Of a stretch of 64,000 nucleotides of DNA, positions 25,601-35,913 are shown one piece after another. Position 1 is the stretch's first letter. Each line of letters starts with the position of its first letter. A program made the position numbers and the translations under genes. The notes under the pieces were generated by a model that worked only from the letters and a program-made list of their open reading frames with translations, was not told where the DNA came from and did not search any database. The stretch is from NCBI RefSeq assembly GCF_910592395.1, contig NC_088314.1, forward strand, positions 3,844,001 to 3,908,000, written 5' to 3'. The stretch is from Lineus longissimus. Lineage: Eukaryota > Nemertea > Pilidiophora > Heteronemertea > Lineidae.

Positions 25601-28600
25601 CATGGAGTAGAATTAATCACGAGGCTACTCAAACACATTCTACACCCCGAGCTATTGGAAACATTAAACTTGCTATAAACCCCAGATTTGCAACCTTTGA
25701 AAGCGTAGATCACAATTTTCCCCATGCCACAAATCCTTAAAATCGTTACCGCGATGCTTGCCAAGTAACCTGAATACGAAATCCGAGCTGTCATCTTCAA
25801 ACATTCGTAAGTGTTGAGATAGCCTGGAGCTACAATGGGATAATATGATGATTTATAAATCGACAGTAGCGCTAGCTAAATGGGGAAACCACCCTCATCA
25901 AGACACAAATACCACAGAGGTACATCACATTAGCACAGAATATTAAAATGCTCACACAAACCTTTTAAAATCTGCACAAGAATATGAAATTTGACGCAGC
26001 GTTCCGTTGAGGCATCGTTTTATCCGCCATGTCTGCTGACGATGTTTGATCCATTGATATGATGATGCCATGCGGATGTGCTGGCTGGGCCAATAAAACG
26101 AGGAATTCTATAGATGGTTGATAAATATGCATATCTCATCAAAATAGAATGTCACGGAACGGACCGGGACAATGGAGCATAAGGTTTTGGAGTGCTGGTC
26201 ACGGCATCTGAATTCACGCGTTCTGAGGCCACAAGAGTATTTTTCTATGATTTAGACCCGAAGGAAGTACAAATGAAAAAAGATGTTTTACTACGAAACA
26301 CATTCAAATATATTCAACTTCTGCGAAAGCTTCTGAATCTGATTGGTTACTGAGGTTCCAAATTTTCACTAATTTTTTCACCTTTTTTTCTTAAAAATTC
26401 TTATTTTTATTGCAATGCATAAAAAATGGAGCCAACCGAAAACATGTATAGCCAAATGCTTTAAAGGAGATAGAGACCTCTGAAAAATCATGACGTCCTT
26501 CAAACAGTAATGCCTTGAAGTTATCAATATACATCTGTGGGAAACCAAAGGGGTCTCCCTTGTGGTGACTCGACCAGAGTGACCTGCATTATAATCATCA
26601 GTCCAATAAGCAATAACAAAATCACTTGTCGCAGATTCATCCAAAGTCTCCTACGCTCACTGAATCGAACGTCCTCACTATCTTAAAAGAACCAAGCAGA
26701 ACCAAAAGGAAAATATGGTCTGGACTCAAATTCAAAAGAAGAAGATGAGTTGTAGACATGGATAGCTGAGTGAATGACCATCATGATTGAAAAGAAAACT
26801 CAATGGGACCATGAATGGGGCCTCACAATAGTGAGACTCATTAGATTCTTGAGGGATTGGCCTTGTCTGAACTCAATACCATACACGCAAAATGCCCTCA
26901 GAGCAAGTTACAAGAAGATTACAATATTTCACTTTCCACTTTTAGAAACAATTAGCCAGATGTATTTAGAAATTAGAAGGTGCATGAGAATTACTGATTT
27001 AGAAGTTTTTTAAAGAGCAACAATCTCGATAATTTTGGACAATGATTAGGCAGTTTAGCATTAATGAGAATGCATCGTTATCCCCGAATTTTGAACCTTT
27101 GATGCCAAATTACCTGAAATGTACTAGTACGAGACCAGTCCACAACACCAATGGTGCATCGGCGGGAATTCTTCACTTCACTTTCTTGTATAAAAGCATC
27201 ACAATTTCCAATCAGAAATTCCTCAAGTATCACAGATGTAAAGACATTACCCCTGGCCCTCGTTCAACTCTCGGATAACACCATCAGCGCAACATAATTC
27301 CCACAAATTCACAACAGCCAAAAGTGTGTCTTCAGATTCGGTTGCCATGGTTACCAACATCGTTGTGACCTTGAGTCTGTTGATTGGAGGAGGCAGCCCA
27401 TAGCCCAGAGAGGGAGAATTTGTAATATTCAGGAATTTACCCATATTTGGTCGATGGCGTATCTACTAGGTGATGTGAGTGGCATAGAATACAGTGTCCA
27501 TTACCCATGGAGGTATAAATTATACCTCCATGCATTACCCAACTGCCCTAAAGATGGCGACACATGTTAGTGTATAGTTCTGAAAGGTAGTTTAAAATAT
27601 CCAGTCAAATTTTACTATTTGAAACATTTAAGTGCATGTAATGCATTCTTATTGAGTTCGTTGCCCTCTAGAAACCCTTCTATCAATTTCACTTTCTTAT
27701 TTTGGAAAAAAGCTTGCCATTTTGTAGAGGGTTAAACAGCTATAATAATTTGTGAACCGAGTGTAAAATAAGAGAGGAAGTCCAGTAGCGGTATGAAAGC
27801 AATTTCTATGGAACTCCTGCTGATGCCTGTGTGACACAATATTTCTCTACGATTGATTGCAAATCGGCCCAGAGTTCAGAAATCACAGATCGATATATTC
27901 GCTCATTTATGTTGCACAAACGTGAATAAACATATTATATGTTAGTGGCGTATTATATAATTTATTACGACTAAAGGGAACAAGTGGTCTTATAGAATTA
28001 CGCCATGTTTTCATACACTTGTGTCGAGCAAATAATGGTAAAAGGGTTCACAGACCTTTGTGTGACCAACTAATCACCAAGTTAACCCTTTAAAGGTCAG
28101 GCAGCACTTTTTCGCTACAGAGTGCATTAATACTGACATAGATCAAGTTGGTGTTGATTGAGACGGCCCAATAATCACAACTAATTACCTAATTTGACCT
28201 CTTTCAAGTATGATATCAGGACACCTCCCTAATAAGGAAAGCATTTGTCCGTCACAAAGGTCAATTTGAAGAGAGGTGCTACTGTGTTTATTACACCAAC
28301 TTGCTAAATAAGGCTGTTGTTTCTGGGATGTTTCCAGCAACTTTTCCTCGAACTCAAACTTGCTCATGAAAGGGTTAACGTGAAAGAAAATGACGACCAC
28401 GCATCCCAGAATGGCACACCTGACATAAGAGTAATCGACAAGTTGCGATCTCGTTAGGAGGAGTCACTCATTAACTTAAGAACACAATATCACCTGTAAA
28501 TCACACTCCAATTCGATCCATGATTAAGGATCGGTTACCATAACAAGAATAATACATATCTACAGGGTGTAACAATCAAATAAAAAAACTGAGGTTGATA

Positions 28601-29412
28601 TGAAAAGTGTAATAAAACGCGGGTAGTTCTGACACATTCAAATCAAAAAGCCCAGGAAAAGTGTGAGAGGCAGGGGTTACCTTCCCCCCTTTACATTTCG
28701 TCATTTGCAAACACGGTTTGATTGTAAGAATCTTAACCTCTCTATTGTGTCCAAGGCTCATGGTAAAGTTCATGCCAATTACATGCATATGCAAATGTCA
28801 CATTATCATGAACGTAATGAAGAACTTCTTCATTCTAGTTGAGATGGGTCATAAAATTGTTATTGAATGAAATGAAGGCATGTACCGGGTGACTGGCTGT
28901 GAAAAATTGATGAAGTCATTCAGTGATGCAGCAGTGCAACATCACTTCGGAATCATTTGACAATTAAGATATGGATCTTCATTGATCCACTAGTAATGAT
29001 GATTTACAGTCATTGAGGCATACACAAGTCATATAACTGGTTGAAGACAAGAGAACACATTGTGCCCATTTTTATGATGCTCTATTCTGCTACCCTAATT
29101 TTGCTGTTTTAATCAGAAATCAATATGTCCCTCTCAACAGATATATGTCCTTCCAAATGGCTCAATGAAAGATATCTGCCCTTAAAAAACAATGACACTA
29201 ACCGCATCTTGATTTGACTGATGCCTTGCCTGACTGCGTAGGGATGAGTTTGTCTTTTCTCGGGGCAGCTCCTGGGATCCTTGGGGCTGAGGATGAGGCT
29301 GACTGGCAGCTCCTGAGGATTCCTTCCTCTGCACCGGCCTGGACGGTTCCTTGCTGAGGGAATGCCGGGGGCCTCGGGACTCACTGCAATTAGATGCATG
29401 AATTGTTTTCAT
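7620..29412 (-). CDS. Unrecognised coiled-coil protein, 8 exons modelled
   Basis: I do not recognise the family. Exons, 5' to 3': 29412-29203, 22165-22001, 12840-12768, 12570-12178, 10985-10891, 10513-10433, 8610-8404, 8084-7620. All junctions are GT-AG and phases agree (0,0,1,1,0,0,0), giving about 562 aa. Residues 1-70 are Ser/Gln/Pro-rich and disordered. Residues ~71-165 form a charged coiled coil (HNEKTYKYWQQIKNEEKE..., LRQSARDSKQAREEALLKIC). A ~130-aa section contains EDFANLPWHHIQLYKLYGKK. The C-terminus is acidic, then Lys-rich (EWDFMLVKKKPKPKQKK), and ends in GCYG. The start is uncertain: ATG 29412 follows two in-frame TAA codons, but TTGCAG|TGAG at 29383/29384 could instead be an acceptor with the real first exon upstream. 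A second strong donor, in phase, would lengthen exon 6 to 10,259. X-box-like sites in and around the gene hint at a ciliary role (inference). Confidence 0.7.
9030..9043. promoter_or_regulatory. RFX X-box, perfect palindromic form
   Basis: GTTGCCATGGTAAC fits the RFX consensus GTNRCC-AT-RGYAAC at every position on both strands. It lies in an intron of the unknown minus-strand gene. RFX factors drive ciliary genes in animals; binding here is not shown. Confidence 0.5.
18545..18558. promoter_or_regulatory. RFX X-box-like site beside a YY1-type word
   Basis: GTTGCCATGGAAAC has one mismatch to the X-box. It lies 12 nt after ATATGGCCGCC, a YY1-type motif at about 18,530-18,540. The pair sits deep in the 9.2-kb intron of the unknown gene and could mark an enhancer or an internal promoter. 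Confidence 0.35.
19301..19314. repeat. Poly-C tract
   Basis: Fourteen consecutive C residues inside an intron. Such tracts are unstable and also prone to sequencing error. Confidence 0.9.
22166..29202 (-). other. 7-kb intron of the unknown gene
   Basis: AT-rich, with short ORFs only. It holds a short (TA)n microsatellite near 22,890 and an X-box at 27,341-27,354. ORFs of up to 118 codons (for example 22,661-23,017) match no family I know and lack splice context. Confidence 0.55.
27341..27354 (-). promoter_or_regulatory. RFX X-box
   Basis: Read on the minus strand this is GTAACCATGGCAAC, a full match to GTNRCC-AT-RGYAAC. It lies in the 7-kb intron between the first two modelled exons of the unknown gene, about 2 kb downstream of its putative first exon. 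Confidence 0.45.
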
Positions 29413-32400
29413 TTATTACTTTATGGTGTAGGATTGTGGTGCACATGGTTGAAGACAGATGATACTATCCAATTCAAAATGCCATCTTTTTCCCAGTTAG
29501 AGGGAGGATTATTGCCCATTTGACTGAATTTAATAATGTTTAAACATATGTTTAAGTTGACAACGACATTAGATTATTTCCTGATATTGGATTTTAAATT
29601 CATTATCATGTTTTCCCCACTAACTATGCTCTGACTGCAACAATCCAACATTATGCACCTTCCTCGCCCCTGCACCTACAGCCTCATCAACATTGCGCAA
29701 AATGTGTGAATTTTCCTGGCTGGGACAATTACGTGAATTGTGCATACAAATCGTAACAAAGGTACAAAGTTTCATTAGCTACATCGCTCACTGACTCAAC
29801 ATTTGCGTTAATTATCCTGGTCCATTCAGCCTATTTACATATTTCAAAAGTTGCAGTGTTTATGTTGTAGTTTCCATACGGTTACTAGGCAACAAGAAAA
29901 CACTATTAGTCATTAATGCATTCAGGCGAGTGCAATATTACTATAGTTTTTGACCAGCGTGAATAGAACTCAATACTAGAGACGATTTCATGGGGAGTTT
30001 TATAGTGAAATGAATATCATACAGGATGTTTCATGCAAATCTACATGATTCTCAATTTAAAGGGAAATTGTATTATTTTTGTGACACGAGTGTTCAAATA
30101 GTTTGAAGGAAAGCTAGAAAAAAATATTTCAGCTAGATAAAAATTCCAATGACGAATTCATTGATTCAAAAAAGAATGTTGTTGGGGAGGTTTGAGATCA
30201 AAATCGGCATCTTTAATAGAGAGGTGTTTGCTTAGAGAGGCTTCACTGTAATTAGTGATGTACATGTATATGCATCAGATATTGTTAAGTCATTACAAAG
30301 GAATCATTTCAAAATTTTGGTCAAATATCAGAAACACTGGATCTGATTGAAGGCACTTACCTCCCTACCGGAGCCAACACTCAGCCCATCCGCTCGCCTC
30401 AAATGTTTGTGCAGGAATGCCCCAGCCCATGCAAACTGACAATTATCTTTGAAAAGGACATTTCAACACCAACGTGTTGGACGGCATATGTCACCAGGAC
30501 AATTTGTTACACCAGCTTGCAACAATAATGGGCTTCGTCGCTAATTTTTATTGGAAATTGTGCCATATTTGATTAGGCTGGCTGAATGTGCACTGAAGAT
30601 ATCGATGTCATTTTCAGTATTGAGTTTTTAAGGTTTCTAAACTGAAACTTCAAAATTATGAATATAAACAGACTATGAATTAAACTTTCTCCATTAGAAC
30701 ATAACCTCCTATTTAGTGTTGGGGGCAAGCGGAGGAGCATGCAACTGACCCTAGTCTGCGATGATGAAGGTGCATTTATTTTGTTCAACTAACTGAATTG
30801 AAAGATGATTGATAACGATATATCCACACTTATCATTTAGAGAAAATGAAATGAACATAATCTAAATATCATTGAGTCAGTTTTTAGCCATTATTGACTG
30901 GCATGCAGGGAAACATGTTATTATATGAGCAGAACTGATATATAAATGATATATAATTTCTTAAACCTCCCCTAAAATCAATACCCCTCATATGGCATAA
31001 TTCCACACACTCACAGCAAATTAAATTTTGGTCGGACGAAGTGACTCCATCTGTAGCAAATTCATAGAACTAGGTAATAGTGGATTTTATAAAGTTAGCC
31101 AGATACAGTGGAGCTCTCTTATTACAGCGGCCTGACGGATCAACAGCACACCAGGAACTGATTATCTATCTGCCTGATCAGAACCTTTCAAATAATTGAG
31201 CTGAAGCTGATCAGAGTTTTCTGTATCAAAGTCGTCCCACAAGGTTATCAATAATAGTACTTGCCTTCCCACTTGTAGTAATTCAGTTACTGGAAGTTCT
31301 ACCCAATTTTCAAAACGATATCATATTGAAGAAGAAAATTACTGTCTAAAATTGCCACAAACTATATACACTGGTTGCATCTGGTACAAGAGTGATCAAT
31401 AATTTCACAATGCAAACACCATTAGACAATAATTATACCAAACTGTATCACAAACCCAGGAATTGATTCAAGGAACAGTTGGCTCACAGACCACCTGTGT
31501 CTCTTTGCAAACAAACCAACCGTTGGCAGAACGCTTATCGTAAGTCATAAATTATTGGCATTCCATGGAAGCTGGGGCGACAGATGTGTGTGACGTTTTC
31601 GTCTGAACATGCCAACGCATCAACAGAGAATTCACACAGCTGTGTTTACAACATCTGGGGCAGTATCCAGATGTAAAGTTTATATTCTGTATGAATTCGA
31701 TTTTTTTTTCATTATTTTTCAATACAACAGGAAATTGAACTGCCATTTTGATATTGAAGTCCCAAGTTGTTAATCTGTGTGGCTTCTATATATTCAGCGG
31801 TTTATCGAAAACCATTTAACTTCTGAATCCTCAGCATCTGCTTGTAACAATACAAACAGGCCTAATAACATAGCACCCTACTAACAGTTCAGTTACTGAG
31901 TGAAATTCATCTCTGAAAGCGTTATTTTTGAAGCACTTTTTATTGGTGGATTGCTGATTTCGACACATCTTATTTCAGCGTCCTACCTAGCTGAAAGCCT
32001 AAGTTGGAGTCATCAGGCCATGCAATAACCCCAATTGGGGCATAACTGAGGTGGCACACATAAACGCTGCATCTTGCATTGGACAACAAATTGAATACAC
32101 TCTTAGAGAAGGACTCCTCCAAGTGCAGAGGGAACACTAAAGAAGAAGAGCCATTGAACTGGACTAATTGCTATTGGGAGCAAATTTCAGCCATTGACAC
32201 TGCAACAGTTATAACTGCATTTATGGACACACAAGCTGGTGCCATCTCTGCCACCTCGACATACATATTATCGATTTACATCCAAGGTATATCCATGTGG
32301 GGGGAAATCAAATATATGTGGAAAGTCACAGGGGAAATGACTGGGAGCAGATCACCAAATCCTGCAGAAATTACCAAGGCTTGATGGGATAGCGAAAAGA

Positions 32401-33430
32401 TTATATAATCAGATAGCATATATGTTGGGTTACCATTGGTAGAAGGTTGAGGATTGAGTTAGTGGTTGGGGAGGGGAGGGGTAGTGTCATGAGGGTTCGG
32501 GCATTATTACATAGACAGCGTGACATAACCAGTAATGATCAAAAGTAACAGCTAACGCTGCATGTGCACGCAGAAGCATTTCAGAACTCTGCAATCCATT
32601 TTGTTGCCTTCTGCCCTCTTTCTTACAAGTCATCCACTGAACAGAAGGGCTCAAGGTTTTTGAAAGCCCAATCCTTGTAAAAACAATGGTTGCTAGCTTG
32701 ATAATACAAACTCAAAATCAAAATCAAGATCAACATTAACACTACATGGAGAATTGCTGTATGGTGTCAATAGGAAATCCTTAATTTCCTAATGCCAACA
32801 TTGAACCTAAAAATACAGGGCCAAAATACCAACGATTATTTAAGCCAGTCCAGCTCAGAAATTCCCCGTTCTAATAGGCCTAAGTCATTGTAAGCCTATT
32901 TGCGTTTTAAAGCAAATATTTGCCACGGACTGTAACAACCTGGTAAGAATGGCTCAAGGATCAATGCAGGAACTCACCATGTTTAAGTTAGGGTTGAGGA
33001 AATATCACCAAATCAATGGCCAACTAGAAAACAACTTTTTCCAAGACAACCCACCCATTTTCACACACGAAACATGTCTTCCCTTCCAAACCATATAAAC
33101 AAGCAAGTCCCCTTTAGCTGAAAACAGCTCCCCAACCTCCCCTCCCATTCACAACTTGAGTGGGATTTCCAATGACATTCCAGTGGAAGTTCCATTGAGC
33201 AAGCCAGTCCCAGGTTCCCAGCCATTCCAGTTAAGTTAGTCAGTGTGGTGTTGATTTAAAACCCACTGACCAACTGAGTCCCAATGGCAACCCGGTGGTA
33301 GCCATGAGATAATGAGGCCAGTGGTTTGTAGCCAGTGGAATTCCAGTTGCAACCAGCAGAGAAACCAGTGGTGATAGAGTTTGCAGCCAGTGGTGTCTTA
33401 TATACCAGCAGAGTGACAGAGATGTATAGT
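29413..33430. other. Non-coding stretch upstream of the unknown gene
   Basis: Should contain the promoter, and any 5' exons, of the minus-strand unknown gene. A strong donor word (GGGAG|GTAAGT on the minus strand, about 30,360) follows a stretch that cannot be joined in an open frame to the exon at 29,383, so it could at most be a 5' UTR exon. Degenerate copies of the CCTCTCTATTAAGGAC-type repeat lie near 30,207-30,250 and 31,105-31,140. A 'CCAGTGG'-rich low-complexity patch runs from about 33,230 to 33,415. Confidence 0.45.
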
Positions 33431-33442
33431 ACCCCAGGTATA

Positions 33443-33530
33443 TGGCCCAGTGCTTGGCGCGTTGGCCCCAGAGTGGAAGTTAAGCAACGTTGAGCGCGGT
33501 CAACCTTTGGATCGGTGACCGGCGCGTACA
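33443..33530 (+). mobile_element. 5S-rRNA-derived fragment, probably a SINE head or 5S pseudogene
   Basis: GTGGAAGTTAAGCAAC...CTTTGGATCGGTGACCG resembles the internal RNA polymerase III promoter of 5S rRNA: box A (canonical GGAAGCTAAGCAGG) and box C (canonical TTGGATGGGAGACCG). The distance from the box A AAG to box C is 29 nt, the same as I count in a standard 5S gene. The 5' third of 5S is poorly kept and several box C positions differ, so it is not a working 5S gene. 5S-headed SINEs (SINE3 type) are known in animals. No poly(A) or LINE-like tail is evident, because a CAG-rich stretch follows. Function is unlikely; it is most probably a relic. Confidence 0.65.
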
Positions 33531-33708
33531 ATACAAGAGACAACAGCAGAAGCAGCAGTAGCTGTGGTGTTTCTTAATTTTTACTGGTTTTGCCGAAAGA
33601 CGATCTGAAAGAAAAATTGGATTGCGGGAAGGGGAAGGCAGGGTGGTGATAAAGGGGCATTGTCACATGCCAGGCTGTTACAAGTATGGTGGAACCTCCC
33701 TTAGCGGA

Positions 33709-33976
33709 CACCTCTCTATTAAGGATAACCTCTCGATTAAGGACAACCTCTCGATTAAGGACAACCTCTCGATTAAGGACAACCTCTCTATTAAGGACAA
33801 CCTCTCTATTAAGGACAACCTCTCTATTAAGGACAACCTCTCTATTAAGGACAACCTCTCTATTAAGGACAACCTCTCTATTAAGGACAACCTCTTTATT
33901 AAGGACAACCTCTCTATTAAGGACAACCTTATTAAGGACAACCTCTCTATTAAGGACAACCTCTCTATTAAGGACA
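33709..33976 (+). repeat. 18-bp tandem array, unit AACCTCTCTATTAAGGAC
   Basis: About 15 copies, nearly identical. Three early copies read TCTCGATTAAGG, one has TTTATT and one is shortened. Because 18 is a multiple of three and the unit is stop-free in several frames, it yields hexapeptide-repeat ORFs on both strands. None has protein support. Opposite-orientation copies follow at 34,065-34,370. Confidence 0.95.
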
Positions 33977-34064
33977 CTACATGCAGTTTTGGTCTCCAAG
34001 TGGTTGTTTCCATTCAATTTGACCTCTGTAATCAGGCCACCTCTATTAAGGACAGCACTTGTAA

Positions 34065-34260
34065 GTCCCGAGGGTGTCCTTGATAGAGAGGTTCTACTGT
34101 ATGAGGTATTCAGTCCCGAGGGTGTCCTTGATAGAGAGGTTCAACTGTACGAGGTATTCAGTCCTGAGGGTGTCCTTGATAGAGAGGTTCTACTGTATGA
34201 GGTATTCAGTCCCGAGGGTGTCCTTGATAGAGAGGTTCTACTGTATGAGGCATTCTGCAT
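34065..34260 (+). repeat. 48-bp tandem array containing the inverted 18-bp motif
   Basis: Four units starting at 34,065, 34,113, 34,161 and 34,209, each beginning GTCCYGAGGGTGTCCTTGAT and continuing AGAGAGGTTCTACTGTATGA with a short tail. The segment TGTCCTTGATAGAGAGGTT is the reverse complement of the 18-bp unit to the left, apart from C/T changes. A further single inverted copy lies near 34,350-34,370. The two arrays could pair as a long hairpin if transcribed. Confidence 0.95.
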
Positions 34261-34389
34261 GGAGGCCTGCTAGTTAGGCCAGGAAGAGAAAGATATAGTG
34301 GAACCTCTCTATCGGACACCACTCTATCCTACCACTCACCTCCCTTGAAGGATGTCCTTGATAGAGAGGTTCTACTAAGGGACACCATA

Positions 34390-35516
34390 CACATTCTTTT
34401 ATAATATATGACACATGGGATATCCGTTTTGCAATCAAAAGACTAGTGACAGTATATTTATAAAAGTATAATTATATTCTATGTCGGTCTTCAGCCGAAG
34501 TCTTCAGTTCTTCCTACCTTAGAGTAACCCGTCTGGTTACTCCAAGTTCCTACCTTCTCTTTGGTTCATATTCAGGCAGATATTCCTTGAGAACCGGTGG
34601 CAAAGTCTCTCCCTGGGCGTCTACCATCTCAACTGCCCTCAAATGCCTTCCATGATTGTCCAAAAAGATGATAAATTTGTTATCTATTTATGCGATCCTA
34701 TACAACGGCCATGTGCCATAGGTAGAACATATACTGAACATGGCCTATTTAAATCTCTGGGTGCTATAGCAACGGAGCCACGTGGTGTAACCAGTTTTCT
34801 TTTGGCGGGATTTCGAATGATTGGCACATGCCACATGCTGGGTGGTTGGGCGTGACGCATGTTTAACTTTCATAAAGGGCTGCATATTCACCAGGGACAT
34901 TTGACTGGCCTCTTCATTGGACGGTAGTCTACTATTAGGTCTAAGAAGTGTCGCCTGCTGGAGATAGCACCCAAGATTTATAGCAAATGGGCTCAATTCT
35001 GTTTCTGCGACCTACAACTGCTGCTCTCTTGCCCTCATTACAATGTCATACATGTATGGGTGGTCTACCAAGTGAAAGGTTCTGTAAGTTATCTTATGGC
35101 TCACTAGCTGTGCAGACAACTTTAGGAGTGACCCAGCGGATAAGGCCAGAATAATCCATTCCCTGGATCAAGTTGCTCATTTTGGCAAACCCAGTACATG
35201 TATATATATGTGGCCAGTCAAGGTCCTTAGGCCAGCCAGTTAAACTTATTACAAGTCTTATGAGGCTCCTATAACTCATTTCACTTGGCTGATTTAGTAT
35301 ACAAGCACAAGATGCTACAATGTACCCGACCAGACCCGAGTCAAAGGCACATTTAATTGGGCAGACACATTGTTCCACAAGGTTATCTTCCGAGTACTCA
35401 TTTAACTGGGCAAACATAGTGTGTTTGCTAAGCAGGGTTCTAATGATCATTTAACTGTACTGACACAGTAGGAAATATGAAACAAAAATGAAGACACAGA
35501 TGCAAAATCTTTCTTT
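34390..35516. other. Intergenic stretch, no gene seen
   Basis: Non-coding sequence between the repeat block and the LRGUK 3' end. ORFs up to 118 codons (35,094-35,450, minus strand) match nothing I recognise. Confidence 0.5.
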
Positions 35517-35522
35517 TTTATT
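35517..35522 (-). terminator. Polyadenylation signal of LRGUK
   Basis: AATAAA on the minus strand, about 390 nt past the LRGUK TAG stop, giving a plausible 3' UTR of some 400 nt. Confidence 0.6.
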
Positions 35523-35913
35523 GATACATAACAAAATGTAAATAGGTGTGTCAATCGGAATAGATCTGGTACATGTGTATGTACACTTTGCCTGGTTTCT
35601 TTCTATCACATTATGTCTGATTAAATGAGGGTATATTCATTCAGAGGCATTCATACAATAGGCCTTATACAAAATCAGAGTTCGAAAATACCAGTGGACG
35701 GATATGTTTTCATCAGGGACACAGTAAAAACTTTACTTTCTTATTCATGTATAATTATTGCAGGCACTAGAAAATTTAAGAATATCACATTTTTTTTCAA
35801 AACTGTCACAATGCACTTTAATACTGCCCTTGGCCCCAGGGGGCAGTAGAACGAGAGGTGCCACCCTTGCATGGCATGTTAGTGACACAGTCAATGTTAT
35901 AATGTTTACAGTG

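Noticed and set aside
30350-30430. Exon-like segment with a strong minus-strand donor, upstream of the unknown gene
   Set aside because: In the phase needed to join the next exon it contains an in-frame TGA and no ATG. At best it is an untranslated 5' exon.
33622-34277. Overlapping ORFs of 67-195 codons with hexapeptide and 16-residue repeats on both strands
   Set aside because: The 18-bp and 48-bp units are multiples of three and lack stops, so several frames stay open on both strands at once. No splice signals or protein family support any of them.
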